Source of the DNA: Rs1 sp038900335
GTDB taxonomy: Bacteria > Pseudomonadota > Gammaproteobacteria > Pseudomonadales > Balneatricaceae
NCBI GenBank assembly: GCA_038900335.1
Contig: JBBMRB010000004.1
Location: 124,001-188,000 of the forward strand
Direction: 5' to 3'
Length of the DNA: 64,000 bases
Part shown: in pieces, positions 41,552-50,620 of the stretch
How positions within the stretch are numbered: the first letter of the stretch is position 1
Layout: each line of letters begins with the position of its first letter
Translations under genes and position numbers: made by a program
The notes under the pieces: model-generated
The model's database searches: none
Seen by the model: the letters and a program-made list of their open reading frames with translations, nothing else
What the model was told of the DNA's origin: nothing

Positions 41552-43237
41552 ATGAGCATTGATAATTCTTCAGCTGGCACCGCTGTTAAGTATAATAATT
41601 TTATTCACCAAATAATCGAAGATGATTTAAATGGCGAAAACGCACCTAAGCAAATAGTGACTAGGTTTCCGCCTGAACCAAATGGCTTTCTACATATCGG
41701 GCACGCTAAATCGATCTGCTTAAACTTTGGCGCGGCCAAAAAATATAATGGTGTTTGCAACCTTCGTTTTGATGATACAAACCCTGAAAAAGAAAGCCAA
41801 GAATATATAGATGCCATTAAAAAAGATATTACCTGGCTAGGCTTTGAGTGGAATGAGGAAATTAAGTATACCTCTTCATACTTTGATCAGTTATATCTAT
41901 GGGCTGTGGATTTAATTAATCAGGGTAAGGCCTATGTCTGTGATTTGGATCCTGAAGCGGCACGCCAGTACCGAGGAGACTTTAATACTCCAGGTAAAAA
42001 CAGCCCGTATAGAGAGCGCACAGTTGCTGAGAACTTAGATCTATTTGCCAGAATGAAAGCGGGTGAATTTGCTGAAGGGCATTGTTCTTTAAGAGCAAAA
42101 ATTGACATGCAATCAGCTAATATGAATATGCGTGACCCTATGCTTTATCGTATTTTAAATGTGGCTCATCATCAAACAGGTGACAAGTGGTGCATCTATC
42201 CTATATACGATTTTGCCCATGGTCAGTCCGATGCTATCGAAGGCGTCACTCATTCAATTTGTACGCTTGAGTTTGAAGGGCACAGACCATTATATGAATG
42301 GTTTATTGCTAACTTACCGGTGCCTGCGCTACCTAAACAGTATGAGTTTTCTCGTTTAGAGCTCAATTACACAGTGACAAGTAAGCGTAAATTAAAGCAA
42401 TTGGTTGATCAGAACATAGTGACAGGTTGGGATGATCCTAGAATGCCAACGATCTCAGGAATGAGACGACGTGGTTTTACCGCTGCTGCGATTAGAAAAT
42501 TTTGCGAGATGGTTGGTGTGACACGCTCAAACGGCACTGTTGATGTTGGTATGCTAGAATCTGCTGTACGTGATGATCTAGAGCAAAATGCAAAGCGTGC
42601 CATGTGCGTTATTGATCCTCTTAAAGTAACATTGATTAACTATGATCAAGTTGAGTACTTAACGCAGCCTGTGCATCCTAAGCTAGATATGGGTGAGCGC
42701 AGCTTAGCGTTTAGTAAAACGCTGTATATCGAAAAAGAAGATTTCTCTGAAGATACGACGCTTGGTCGCAAGAAATTTAAACGTTTAGTTATTGGTGATT
42801 TTGTCCGATTGAGAGGCGCTTATGTCATTAAAGCTGAGGAGGTTGTCAAGGATGATAAAGGCGATATAGTTGAGGTTAAAGCCAGTATTGTACCAGGTAC
42901 AGTGGGGGCTAATCCTGATCCTGAGTTTAAACCAAGAGGGGTTATACACTGGGTGAGTGTTGATCATGCAGTAGAGTGTGAGCTGCGCATTTATGATCGT
43001 TTATTCACTGATGAGAATCCAGATAAAGACAAAGAAGTGCCTTTTACACAGCTGATCAACCCTAGCTCTCTAGTGGTAATAAAAAAGGCGTATGCAGAGC
43101 CTTCTTTAAAGTCAGCAGAAGTTGAAAGTGGTTATCAGTTTGAAAGAACAGGGTATTTTACGGTAGATCCCGATTCAACTGCAGAGTCTTTAGTCTTCAA
43201 TCAAACCTTAGCGCTACGTGATTCCAAGGCTAAGTAA
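41552..43237 (+). CDS. glnS: Glutaminyl-tRNA synthetase
   Basis: This class I synthetase charges tRNA-Gln, 561 residues. The HIGH motif is in FPPEPNGFLHIGHAKS near residue 46, and the KMSKS counterpart is VTSKRKLKQLV near 275. DDPRMPTISGMRRRG and the two C-terminal anticodon-binding barrels follow. The start has AGAAGG about 6 bases upstream. It is divergent from ppiB, the usual gene neighbour; the cysS seen nearby in some relatives is not here. Confidence 0.97.
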   Translation: MSIDNSSAGTAVKYNNFIHQIIEDDLNGENAPKQIVTRFPPEPNGFLHIGHAKSICLNFGAAKKYNGVCNLRFDDTNPEKESQEYIDAIKKDITWLGFEWNEEIKYTSSYFDQLYLWAVDLINQGKAYVCDLDPEAARQYRGDFNTPGKNSPYRERTVAENLDLFARMKAGEFAEGHCSLRAKIDMQSANMNMRDPMLYRILNVAHHQTGDKWCIYPIYDFAHGQSDAIEGVTHSICTLEFEGHRPLYEWFIANLPVPALPKQYEFSRLELNYTVTSKRKLKQLVDQNIVTGWDDPRMPTISGMRRRGFTAAAIRKFCEMVGVTRSNGTVDVGMLESAVRDDLEQNAKRAMCVIDPLKVTLINYDQVEYLTQPVHPKLDMGERSLAFSKTLYIEKEDFSEDTTLGRKKFKRLVIGDFVRLRGAYVIKAEEVVKDDKGDIVEVKASIVPGTVGANPDPEFKPRGVIHWVSVDHAVECELRIYDRLFTDENPDKDKEVPFTQLINPSSLVVIKKAYAEPSLKSAEVESGYQFERTGYFTVDPDSTAESLVFNQTLALRDSKAK

Positions 43238-43246
43238 ATAGCTGTG

Positions 43247-43293
43247 TGCCTACTTCATTTGCTACGGTTAAAGCAGTGAAGTAGGTGTTTTAT
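43247..43293 (+). terminator. Terminator after glnS
   Basis: CCTACTTCA (43249-43257) and TGAAGTAGG (43277-43285) form a 9-bp stem with an inner GCT/AGC pairing, followed by TGTTTTA. Confidence 0.65.
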
Positions 43294-43366
43294 CAATAAG
43301 TATTGATAGTAAGCATAGAGTTTTAGCACGATAAGAAGCGCTAGCATTCAAGCTGTTTTTATAAGC

Positions 43367-43894
43367 TTAAGCGACACAGCTTTTGTCTTCTAGTTCAGCA
43401 ACCGTACTTGCGAGCATTTTTGCTAAATCTAGCAAAATCACTAATTTATTTTCATAATAACTAACGCCTTGAACAAATTTTCGATCCTTGTCATCGCTTG
43501 TAATACTTGGGGCTCGCTCCATACTTTTTTGTGGGATGTTAATCACTTCATCCGCACTATCAACGACTATGCCAACCACTTCTGTCTCATTGTATTCAAC
43601 AATAATAATACGAGTGTTTTCATCAGGTTTTGTTGCTTGAAGTGAAAATAGAACACGCGTATCAAGGACACTAACAACATTGCCGCGTAAGTTAATAATA
43701 CCTCTAACGTATGAGCTTGAGCCGGGAACAGGTGTTATTTCTGAGTATCGAAGCACTTCTTTAACCTGTATCACATCAATAGCAAATAGCTCATCATTTA
43801 CTTTAAATGTTGCCCACTGGTTAAAGATTATCTCTTCTTGTACAGCGCGAGCTTTAGCAGATTCTTGAGGTGTTTCATTATTGATCATATTCAT
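43367..43894 (-). CDS. cheW: CheW-like chemotaxis coupling protein
   Basis: This adaptor couples chemoreceptors to the CheA kinase. A CheW domain spans about 25-165: NQWATFKVNDELFAIDVIQVKEVLRYSEITPVPGSSSYVRGIINLRG (given here in parts: FKVNDELFAID; EVLRYSEITPVPGS; VRGIINLRGNVVSVLD) and VGIVVDSADEVINIP. About 175 residues from the ATG at 43894, chosen because AAAAGGTG lies just upstream; 43888 is a close alternative. No CheA or other che gene lies beside it, so it serves a cluster elsewhere. Confidence 0.9.
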   Translation of the reverse strand: MNMINNETPQESAKARAVQEEIIFNQWATFKVNDELFAIDVIQVKEVLRYSEITPVPGSSSYVRGIINLRGNVVSVLDTRVLFSLQATKPDENTRIIIVEYNETEVVGIVVDSADEVINIPQKSMERAPSITSDDKDRKFVQGVSYYENKLVILLDLAKMLASTVAELEDKSCVA

Positions 43895-44130
43895 TATCAC
43901 CTTTTGTATAGAGCAGCGATGCATGCGGGCACGCTCGTCTTAGATCGTTTGCCGATTTGAAATATTAATATTGGCTGTAGCTAATATCTTGAATGTACTA
44001 AAAAATAACATTTATCTAGTCAGTTTAGTTGCGGTTTGTAATATCGGCAAATATTTTATCAAGTGACGGCCTAAAATTAAAAATCAGTTTTTGTCATTAA
44101 GATAGTTAGTCTTAGTGCTGCAAATACGGC

Positions 44131-44451
44131 TTATAAGCAGTTTAGTGGCTTGGGCAGGCCTGCGTATTTTGCTGCCTGTTTGGGCGGGCTTTGAGCAAAA
44201 AGCTTCATTAAATAAATACTTCTGCCTTTGTCTTCGCCGTATTTTTTTTTCATTGCTTTAACAAGGGGGCGCATCGCAGGGGAGAGTTCATATTGATGGT
44301 AGAACTCCCTAAGAAGCATAATAACTTCCCAGTGCTCTTTAGTGAGTGTTAAATCATCTTCCTTAGCAAGCTCGTTAGCAAGCTCGACAGACCAGTGCGA
44401 TAAATCGAGTAAATAGCCTTCTTCATCAAAAATACTAATATCTTTGTTCAT
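44131..44451 (-). CDS. tusE: Sulfur relay protein TusE (DsrC family)
   Basis: TusE is the final carrier in the Tus relay, taking sulfur from TusBCD to MnmA for 2-thiolation of tRNA wobble uridine. It has 106 residues, with the DsrC fold (TLTKEHWEVIMLLREFYHQYELSP, then GRSIYLMKLF) and the conserved penultimate Cys in the C-terminal GLPKPLNCL arm. Only that Cys of the two found in dissimilatory DsrC is present, supporting TusE. It follows tusB with no gap to speak of. Confidence 0.94.
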   Translation of the reverse strand: MNKDISIFDEEGYLLDLSHWSVELANELAKEDDLTLTKEHWEVIMLLREFYHQYELSPAMRPLVKAMKKKYGEDKGRSIYLMKLFAQSPPKQAAKYAGLPKPLNCL

Positions 44452-44452
44452 T

Positions 44453-44773
44453 TTAAAACCAGCTTATCGTTTTTTTGTATTGGCAGCATAAGTCGACAAA
44501 GCCATCGTCATTAATAACATGAAATTGATGGTCGCTGTGTTGTTTAAGTCCGCGTGCCTGGATATCTGCTTCTAATAAAAAGTAGGAAATATTGTCAGTT
44601 GTTGCCGCTGTGAATTCACGGTCAACACAAACTAAGACCGCAGATTCTATAAACAAAATAGCGTCGCCTGCCATTAGCGCATTAAAGCAGCGCTGGTAAA
44701 GCTGATGGTCAGTAGGGCTCTTGTTAATAATATGTAAGGTGTTCGAGCTGGTCGTGTTGTTTGCATAAGACAT
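44453..44773 (-). CDS. tusB: Sulfur relay protein TusB (DsrH family)
   Basis: TusB is a subunit of the TusBCD hexamer, 106 residues. The DsrH pattern is LHIINKSPTDHQLYQRCFNALMAGDAILFIESAV, cited here as its two ends HIINKSP and DAILFIESAV, followed by YFLLEADIQARGL. It overlaps the tusC stop by one base and precedes tusE by one base, indicating translational coupling. Confidence 0.88.
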   Translation of the reverse strand: MSYANNTTSSNTLHIINKSPTDHQLYQRCFNALMAGDAILFIESAVLVCVDREFTAATTDNISYFLLEADIQARGLKQHSDHQFHVINDDGFVDLCCQYKKTISWF

Positions 44774-45144
44774 TATAAATTTATCACCGTTTTAAATGCT
44801 TGAATAAACTGTGCGATCGCATCTTTATCTAATGTTTTACACTTGATCGCTAATGCGTTTGTGCTCAAGTTAAATCGTTCAAGATCTTTGTTTATGACAT
44901 AGCAGTCTTGAATGTCGTACATTTCTAGTGCTTTGAATGTATTTATAAGATTCTTCTGCGCCAATTGCTCGCTGTTCAGATCACTTTTTATTTGTAATAT
45001 ACCATCATCAATAAACAGAATGCTGACGGGTATATCAAATGCTGAAAACGCCAATCCTATGTCGAGTGTCTCTCTATTGCTGGCACTGTAAAAAGGTGGG
45101 TTGCTGATAATTAGTAATACGCTTTGATCGTTATTAGTTGGCAA
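44773..45144 (-). CDS. tusC: Sulfur relay protein TusC (DsrF family)
   Basis: TusC is a subunit of TusBCD, 123 residues, with the DsrE/F-like fold: LLIISNPPFYSASNRETLDIGLAFSAF and VSILFIDDGILQI, the latter characteristic of TusC/DsrF. It overlaps the end of tusD by 11 bases and tusB by one, so the three genes form a single translational unit. Confidence 0.9.
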   Translation of the reverse strand: MPTNNDQSVLLIISNPPFYSASNRETLDIGLAFSAFDIPVSILFIDDGILQIKSDLNSEQLAQKNLINTFKALEMYDIQDCYVINKDLERFNLSTNALAIKCKTLDKDAIAQFIQAFKTVINL

Positions 45145-45526
45145 AAGTAATCATCCTATCACAGTGAATGGCTGCATCAGCTAGTTGCCCTAAGCCTGAT
45201 AATGAAAAACCGTGTTGTAAATTAGCGCCAGGCTTTTGGTGACGCTTTGCCTCGCTTTCATCAATAACGCCACGTTTAACCGCTGCAGCGATACAAACAA
45301 CTAAGTCTAATTGGTGCTGTGTTGATAACGCTAGCCATTGTGCTGTTAAATCTTGTTCATCACGCATTGTTACTTTTAGGTTTGAGGCGGTGTGTACGCT
45401 ATCGCCATAAAAAAAAATTCTATGAATACTGTGGCCTTTCGCTAGTAAACTGCGGGTAAAGCGCAATGCGGTCTGCTCTGCTTGGCTGTTACTTTTTGAT
45501 GTATATATTAGTAATGAAAAAATCAT
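45134..45526 (-). CDS. tusD: Sulfurtransferase TusD (DsrE family)
   Basis: TusD is the catalytic subunit of TusBCD and accepts persulfide from TusA, 130 residues. The DsrE motif with the sulfur-accepting Cys is LDLVVCIAAAVKRGV near residue 75-80, and the C-terminus contains GLGQLADAAIHCDRMITF. First gene of tusDCB-tusE. A BI-1 family gene lies upstream on the same strand, a neighbourhood also seen in E. coli for tusE and yccA. Confidence 0.93.
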   Translation of the reverse strand: MIFSLLIYTSKSNSQAEQTALRFTRSLLAKGHSIHRIFFYGDSVHTASNLKVTMRDEQDLTAQWLALSTQHQLDLVVCIAAAVKRGVIDESEAKRHQKPGANLQHGFSLSGLGQLADAAIHCDRMITFAN

Positions 45527-45634
45527 ATAGAGTTCAGCTCTATCATTGATGGCTTAGAAATAAAATGTTTGGCTATTATAAACAAAAACGCCCCACTAAA
45601 AAATAGCGAGGCGTCTAGGTGATATTACTAATCG

Positions 45635-46318
45635 TTAGTCATCGTTTAAAAAGCCAACGATCGATAGCATATGGATAAACATGTTGAAAATATTCATGTA
45701 CAAGCTCACTGTCGCCATTACATAGTTTTGGTATGTGCCATTTACAATGTTGCCTGTATCATAAAGAATGAAACCAGCCATTAATAATACCACAGCAGCA
45801 GAAAATGCTAAGCTCATGCCCGAGATATCAACCCCGAATAAAGGTAGGATAAATAGAGCGAGCATAGCAATGATTAGTATCATTGAGCCGGCGGCTAAAA
45901 AACTACCCATGAAGCTGAAGTCTTTTTTGCTTGTTAATACATAAGCAGAGAGGCCAACGAATGTTAGCGCTGTCATGCCTAGAGCAGTAACAACAATTTC
46001 ACCACCGTTATTCATGCTTAAATAATGGTTTAGAATAGGGCCTAAAGCGAAGCCCCATAGGCCTGTAAATAAGAACGTTAACGGCAGAGCAGAAGCGCTA
46101 TTTTGGTTTTTGCTAATTGCGTAAAGCACACCCATACCAGCTAAAATACAGCCTAAATAGGCCCAGATGCTGGTGATTTGCATCGCTAGTGAAATACTAG
46201 CAGTGATTGCACTGAACAATAAAGTCATAGAAAGTAACATATACGTGTTACGAATGACTTTGTTGGTCTGTAAAATGGAGCGTTCTGAACGGACAGAAGC
46301 AGAATTTACATTATTCAT
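45635..46318 (-). CDS. BI-1/YccA family inner-membrane protein
   Basis: This 227-residue protein with about seven membrane segments belongs to the Bax-inhibitor-1/TMBIM family. E. coli YccA of this family modulates FtsH proteolysis. Recognisable are VIRNTYMLLSMTLLFSAITAS, NSASALPLTFLFTGLWGFALGP and the C-terminal ILYDTGNIVNGTYQNYVMATVSLYMNIFNMF, quoted as ILYDTGNIVNG and SLYMNIFN. AGAGG precedes the ATG. Whether it is YccA or YbhL type cannot be settled by eye; the tus neighbourhood favours YccA. Confidence 0.9.
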   Translation of the reverse strand: MNNVNSASVRSERSILQTNKVIRNTYMLLSMTLLFSAITASISLAMQITSIWAYLGCILAGMGVLYAISKNQNSASALPLTFLFTGLWGFALGPILNHYLSMNNGGEIVVTALGMTALTFVGLSAYVLTSKKDFSFMGSFLAAGSMILIIAMLALFILPLFGVDISGMSLAFSAAVVLLMAGFILYDTGNIVNGTYQNYVMATVSLYMNIFNMFIHMLSIVGFLNDD

Positions 46319-46398
46319 ATGATTACCTCTATGGTGTAATTAAAAACTAATTAACTAGTATAATGGCGATTTTTTAAAAAAATTCAAGGGTTAAACAG

Positions 46399-47142
46399 AT
46401 GGATAATATATCTATTGATATTTTATATGAAGATGATGACATCATTGCGGTCAATAAACCTTCTGGGTTGCTCACTCACCCTAGTTGGTTGACAAAAAAA
46501 GGCACTGAAAATTTAGCGACAATGTTAAAATGTTATTTTGATGGTGTGCCTGTACATACCGTTCATCGGTTGGATAGAGCGACGTCTGGGGTTATTTTAG
46601 TGGCTAAAAACAAAGAGGTAGCGAAAAGTCTATCGTTACAGTTTGCCGAGCATCAAGTACAAAAAACTTATTATTGTGTTGTGCGTGGCTTTGCGCCTAA
46701 GGAGGGGGAAATAAATCACCCTTTACGATATATTGATGATAAAAAAGCAGAGCCATTTGCGACAGCTAATAAAGAGGCGCAAGATGCAATAACTAACTAT
46801 TCTACACTTGCTAATGTAGAGTTGCCAATAGCGGTTGGCAAATGGCCTGCTGCCCGTTACTCGCTGATTAAAGCGATGCCTAAAACTGGGCGCAAACATC
46901 AATTGAGAAGGCATTTTAAACATATTCTGTGCCCTATTGTTGGAGATACGAATTATGGCGAAGGGCGGCACAATAAGCTGTATCGCGATCATTTTAATAT
47001 CAATCGCTTGTTGCTGATGGCAATAAGTATTCGTTTTGTTCATCCGTCTAGCTTGCAAGAAATGACAATAAAGGCACCGTTATCAGAGCAAGTTAAGGGA
47101 TTGTTTAATGAGTTTGGCTGGCAGGAATTTACTGTGCTTTAG
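46399..47142 (+). CDS. truC: tRNA pseudouridine(65) synthase TruC
   Basis: TruC is an RluA-type pseudouridine synthase of 247 residues. The catalytic Asp is in VHRLDRATSGVIL. Other family blocks are LYEDDDIIAVNKPSG, QKTYYCVVRG, and TGRKHQLRRHFKHI. The HPSWL motif after the substrate strand and the absence of an S4 domain favour TruC over RluC/RluD. It is divergent from the BI-1 gene with an 80-bp gap; the ribosome site is weak. Confidence 0.88.
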   Translation: MDNISIDILYEDDDIIAVNKPSGLLTHPSWLTKKGTENLATMLKCYFDGVPVHTVHRLDRATSGVILVAKNKEVAKSLSLQFAEHQVQKTYYCVVRGFAPKEGEINHPLRYIDDKKAEPFATANKEAQDAITNYSTLANVELPIAVGKWPAARYSLIKAMPKTGRKHQLRRHFKHILCPIVGDTNYGEGRHNKLYRDHFNINRLLLMAISIRFVHPSSLQEMTIKAPLSEQVKGLFNEFGWQEFTVL

Positions 47143-47291
47143 TGTTTTTTGGCAATGTTTGTGTAATTGTTGTTTGAAACTATAAGTAGTTGGATTCGTA
47201 TATATAATTGCGTATCCTTTGGATAGGCAGGTTCGGTGGTTTTTGATAGGTTATTAGCCACTTTTTAATAAAGCAAATTAAGAGAAAATCA

Positions 47292-48050
47292 ATGGATAAG
47301 ATGCAGTCCTTAGCAGATATACTTAAAGATAAGCAATTAATTAACGGCGCAGTTAAAGTGGGTATTATCGGTGCGATGGAGCAGGAGATACAAATTCTAC
47401 GCGATAGCTTAGTCAATAAACAAAGCCATAAGCTCGCTGGTTTTGATATCTATACAGGTCTGTTAGATGGTGTTGATGTGGTGTTGCTGCAGTCGGGCAT
47501 AGGTAAAGTAAATGCATCGGTTAGCACGGCGTTAATGCTTCAGCAATTTGCCCCTGATTGCATTATTAATACCGGTTCTGCTGGCGGTTGTGATAAAGAT
47601 CTTGATGTTGGTGATATTGTGGTTTCATCTGAATTGATTCATCACGATGTCGATGTTAGCGCTTTCGGTTATGAGTTAGGGCAAATGGCACGTATGCCTG
47701 TTAGCTACAAACCAGATGAGTTACTAGCAAGTATCGCAAAGCAGTGTATTGAATCTGTTGTTGGCGCTAAGACTGTGCGCGGTTTAATCGCGACAGGAGA
47801 TACTTTCGTTAGCTCTGCAGATAAAGTTAATGCGATAAAGCAGGCATTCCCTTCAGTTAAGGCCGTGGAAATGGAGGCCGCTGCGATAGCGCAAACATGT
47901 TTCTTGTTTGATACGCCTTTTTTAGTCGTTAGAGCCTTATCTGACATTGCCGGTAAATCATCAAATTTATCTTTTGCTGATTTTATTGAAACGGCATCCA
48001 AGCATTCTGCTGAAATGGTAAGAGCTATAATTAAGAAACTGACAAGCTAA
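47292..48050 (+). CDS. mtnN: 5'-methylthioadenosine/S-adenosylhomocysteine nucleosidase
   Basis: This nucleosidase hydrolyses methylthioadenosine and S-adenosylhomocysteine in methionine salvage and autoinducer-2 precursor formation. Blocks are KVGIIGAMEQEIQIL, INTGSAGG, IATGDTFV and the catalytic VEMEAAAIAQ and RALSDIAG. At 252 residues it carries about 20 extra N-terminal residues relative to the enteric enzyme (MDKMQSLADILKDKQLINGA). The ATG at 47292 has AGAG upstream, so the extension may be real. Confidence 0.95.
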   Translation: MDKMQSLADILKDKQLINGAVKVGIIGAMEQEIQILRDSLVNKQSHKLAGFDIYTGLLDGVDVVLLQSGIGKVNASVSTALMLQQFAPDCIINTGSAGGCDKDLDVGDIVVSSELIHHDVDVSAFGYELGQMARMPVSYKPDELLASIAKQCIESVVGAKTVRGLIATGDTFVSSADKVNAIKQAFPSVKAVEMEAAAIAQTCFLFDTPFLVVRALSDIAGKSSNLSFADFIETASKHSAEMVRAIIKKLTS

Positions 48051-48111
48051 TTTAATCTTTAGTCATGTCAATTTAGATAAATGTTATGTTTATTATCAAA
48101 TAGAATCCAAG

Positions 48112-48330
48112 ATGAATGAAATAATTATTGATATTCATATTTCAGTTGAAGAATATTTAAGTCGCTATAAAAACCCTCATTGTAATGTAAGTGCCCAGGC
48201 TAGAGATGGGCGCAGCATTCAATTTCCCGCTAATATATTACAGCCATTTTTATTGCACGATGGTATCAGGGGGAGCTTTCGGATTAGTTTTGATAATGCC
48301 GGCAAGTTTAAAGCTATTAATAGATATTAA
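48112..48330 (+). CDS. DUF2835 family small protein
   Basis: This is a 72-residue cytosolic protein. VEEYLSRYKN, RDGRSIQFPANILQPFL and DGIRGSFRISFDNAGKFKAI match the DUF2835 pattern as I know it, a small conserved gammaproteobacterial family without known function. It starts 61 bp after mtnN on the same strand, likely in its operon. Confidence 0.8.
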   Translation: MNEIIIDIHISVEEYLSRYKNPHCNVSAQARDGRSIQFPANILQPFLLHDGIRGSFRISFDNAGKFKAINRY

Positions 48331-48404
48331 AAGACGGCTTGTATGTGTTCAAAATCAGCTGCTGATATCGCTTTGAGGCTATTGTCTAGCAGCTGCTTAA
48401 ATGA

Positions 48405-49577
48405 CTAGTCTCTTCTTAACTCGTCCTTTATGGCAATAGGAGAGGGGAAGTTTAATAGCACAATGTAAGATGATAATAAGAACGTTAAAATAGCCGTCGC
48501 CTGAATAATGTGTGAAGCGTTAGTGCCTATCATTGCTGAGCCAGCCGCTACATAGGCTATTAATAATGAAAACTCACTGGTTTGCCCTAGTCTAAATCCG
48601 ACCTCCCAAGATAATGAATTCTCTTCTTTTATTCGCAGTAATAAAAACCTAAATATAACCGGCTTAAGTACCACGACTAAGCAGGCGAGTACGATAGCAG
48701 GTAATGCAATATCATCGACCAGTGTCAGATTGAAGCTGGCGCCGATTGAAAAGAAAAATAGGATAAGAAAAAAATCACGCAATGGTTTTAAATGAGTGGC
48801 TATGTATTGTGATATAGGGCTAGAAGCCAGTGATACACCTGCAATAAACGCCCCCATTTCTGCTGATAGCCCTAACAGTTTAGCACTTTCTGCTACACCT
48901 AGGCACCAGCCAATGGCTAACAAGAAAATGTATTCATGAAATTTATCAAAGCGTTGTATTAGCGGTAAAATGATAAATTTTATCATCATAAATGCGCTAA
49001 AAGTAAGAATAGGCATGACCACTAATGGTTGTATCATCACTAGAACGCTTTGTTCTGAGCCTGTCTGGCTAGGGTTGATTAAGATTAATACTAAAATGGC
49101 TATAATGTCTTGTAGTAATAATAGGCCGACGACTAGCTCGCCAACATGGCGATGATGTAATACAGTAGTGGGTAGTAATTTGATCCCTATAATCGTACTA
49201 GAGAACATGAGTGATAGTCCCAGGATAGCAGATTCGATATTAGTTAGATTAAACGCCCAGCCAACAGTGCAACCAATTAAAAAGAAGGCAACAGAGCTGC
49301 CAATAGCCACAGAACTCGCTTTTTTAAGCATTGCGATTAGGTGAGAGGGCTGCATGTCTAAGCCAAGTAAAAAAAGTAAGAATATAATGCCGATATGTGA
49401 GGTGTCTTCCAGTAAACTGGTGTCGGCAATAAAGCTGTATCCGTAGGGGCCAAGTAGTGCCCCTAGGGCAATGTAAGCGACTAACAAGGGTTGTTTTGTG
49501 TACAGGGCTATTGTTGCAAAAAATGCAGCACCTGTAAAAATCAAAAATAAAGAAAAAACAAAAGATTGATCTGCCAA
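48405..49577 (-). CDS. CPA2-type cation/proton antiporter, membrane domain only
   Basis: This 390-residue protein has about 12 membrane segments of the Na+/H+ exchanger (KefB/CPA2) family. Signature stretches are FLLGLDMQPSHLIAML, GLSLMFSSTIIGIKLL, LLLQDIIAILVLIL with the ion-binding Asp, and GLSAEMGAFIAGVSLASSP. The C-terminal RCK/TrkA-N regulatory domain of Kef proteins is absent. The start is TTG 49577, supported by GGGAGA about 5 bases upstream. The transported cation (K+ or Na+) cannot be told. Confidence 0.88.
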   Translation of the reverse strand: MADQSFVFSLFLIFTGAAFFATIALYTKQPLLVAYIALGALLGPYGYSFIADTSLLEDTSHIGIIFLLFLLGLDMQPSHLIAMLKKASSVAIGSSVAFFLIGCTVGWAFNLTNIESAILGLSLMFSSTIIGIKLLPTTVLHHRHVGELVVGLLLLQDIIAILVLILINPSQTGSEQSVLVMIQPLVVMPILTFSAFMMIKFIILPLIQRFDKFHEYIFLLAIGWCLGVAESAKLLGLSAEMGAFIAGVSLASSPISQYIATHLKPLRDFFLILFFFSIGASFNLTLVDDIALPAIVLACLVVVLKPVIFRFLLLRIKEENSLSWEVGFRLGQTSEFSLLIAYVAAGSAMIGTNASHIIQATAILTFLLSSYIVLLNFPSPIAIKDELRRD

Positions 49578-49910
49578 TTTACTCTCCCACTAGCAATTTA
49601 TACAATGTTATTGATTTATAACTATAACTGATGAGAGTGTCAGATGTTAATAATAGCTTGAAAAAAACAATATATACCCCAGATATAGCAATAGCTATCA
49701 GCCTTTAAAGAGAAGAGCGGTGACTGCAAATAATAGCTGAATAATTATATACCCTACTAATTTACTCAAGTATAAAAACGGTGTATCCTTATGCTAAATA
49801 TCCCTTAACATTGTTCCCTAATCAGGCGTTTTGATGATTTATGACTGATGTTTTGTAGATAAAAATTAATTAGCTTATGTACGTATTGATGTACAACTTA
49901 AGGTGTTTAA
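49578..49910. other. Divergent intergenic region antiporter / nfuA
   Basis: This 333-bp AT-rich gap contains an inverted repeat TGTAC-N8-GTACA at 49878-49895, just before the nfuA ribosome site, which could be an operator. It does not look like the known IscR type-2 site. Nothing else was recognised. Confidence 0.45.
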
Positions 49911-50504
49911 ATGAATATAGATGTTACAAAAAGCGCTGAAATGTATCTAGCAGGATTGTTAGAAAAGCAAGAAGTTCCAGGTATTGCTGTGCGCATGTTT
50001 GTTACTCAACCAGGAACACCTTATGCTGAAACGTGTTTAGCTTACTGTAAGCCTGAAGAAATAATAGAAGATGATATTATTTTAGAGTTGGAGCACTTGC
50101 GCTTCTACTTTGAAAAAAACAGCCTGCAATACCTTGAAGAAGCGGTTGTTGATTATGCTGAAGATAGAATGGGTGGTCAGCTAACGATTAAGGCACCGAA
50201 CGCTAAAGTGCCTAAAGTATCTGCAGATAGCCCGCTTGAAGAGCAAGTTAACTACATACTTTATACTGAAATTAACCCAGGTTTGGCATCTCATGGCGGT
50301 GAGGTCAGTTTAGTCAACTTAATTGAAGAAGAGAACGGTCATATTGCCGTTCTTAAATTTGGTGGCGGTTGTCAAGGCTGCAGTGCTGTAGATATGACAC
50401 TTAAAGAAGGTGTTGAGAAAAGTCTAATCGCTAAGGTTGCAGGTTTAGTTGGCGTCAGAGATGAAACAGACCATTCAGTGACTGATAATGCCTATTACCA
50501 ATAA
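49911..50504 (+). CDS. nfuA: Fe-S biogenesis protein NfuA
   Basis: NfuA carries and delivers [4Fe-4S] clusters to target enzymes. It has 197 residues: an N-terminal degenerate A-type domain (about 1-100) without its Cys ligands, and a C-terminal Nfu domain with the CxxC cluster ligands C154 and C157 in FGGGCQGCSAVDMTLKEGVE. AGGTG precedes the ATG by 6-7 bases. It stands just upstream of lon rather than near gntX/bioH as in E. coli. Confidence 0.95.
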   Translation: MNIDVTKSAEMYLAGLLEKQEVPGIAVRMFVTQPGTPYAETCLAYCKPEEIIEDDIILELEHLRFYFEKNSLQYLEEAVVDYAEDRMGGQLTIKAPNAKVPKVSADSPLEEQVNYILYTEINPGLASHGGEVSLVNLIEEENGHIAVLKFGGGCQGCSAVDMTLKEGVEKSLIAKVAGLVGVRDETDHSVTDNAYYQ

Positions 50505-50510
50505 GCTATA

Positions 50511-50586
50511 GTGTCGCTTTGTCGATACCAGTAGAGGCTTAATCTACTGGTATCTTATTGTTACAAATCTATAGATAAAGCGACAC
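50511..50586. terminator. Nested hairpin after nfuA, terminator or small inverted-repeat element
   Basis: The inner arms GATACCAGTAGA (50524-50535) and TCTACTGGTATC (50543-50554) are perfect over 12 bp. Outer arms GTGTCGCTTT (50511-50520) and AAAGCGACAC (50577-50586) are perfect over 10 bp. The inner hairpin could terminate nfuA (tail TTATTGTT), but the outer pair is not needed for that. Confidence 0.6.
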
Positions 50587-50592
50587 CCTAGA

Positions 50593-50620
50593 GTTGTAAT
50601 CAGTAATATAATCCCCATTG
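50593..50620 (+). promoter_or_regulatory. Sigma-32-like promoter of lon
   Basis: GTTGTAA (50593-50599) and CCCCATTG (50613-50620) with 13-bp spacing match the heat-shock consensus CTTGAAA-N11..16-CCCCATnT at 5 of 7 and 7 of 8 positions respectively. lon is a classic sigma-32 gene. Confidence 0.55.
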
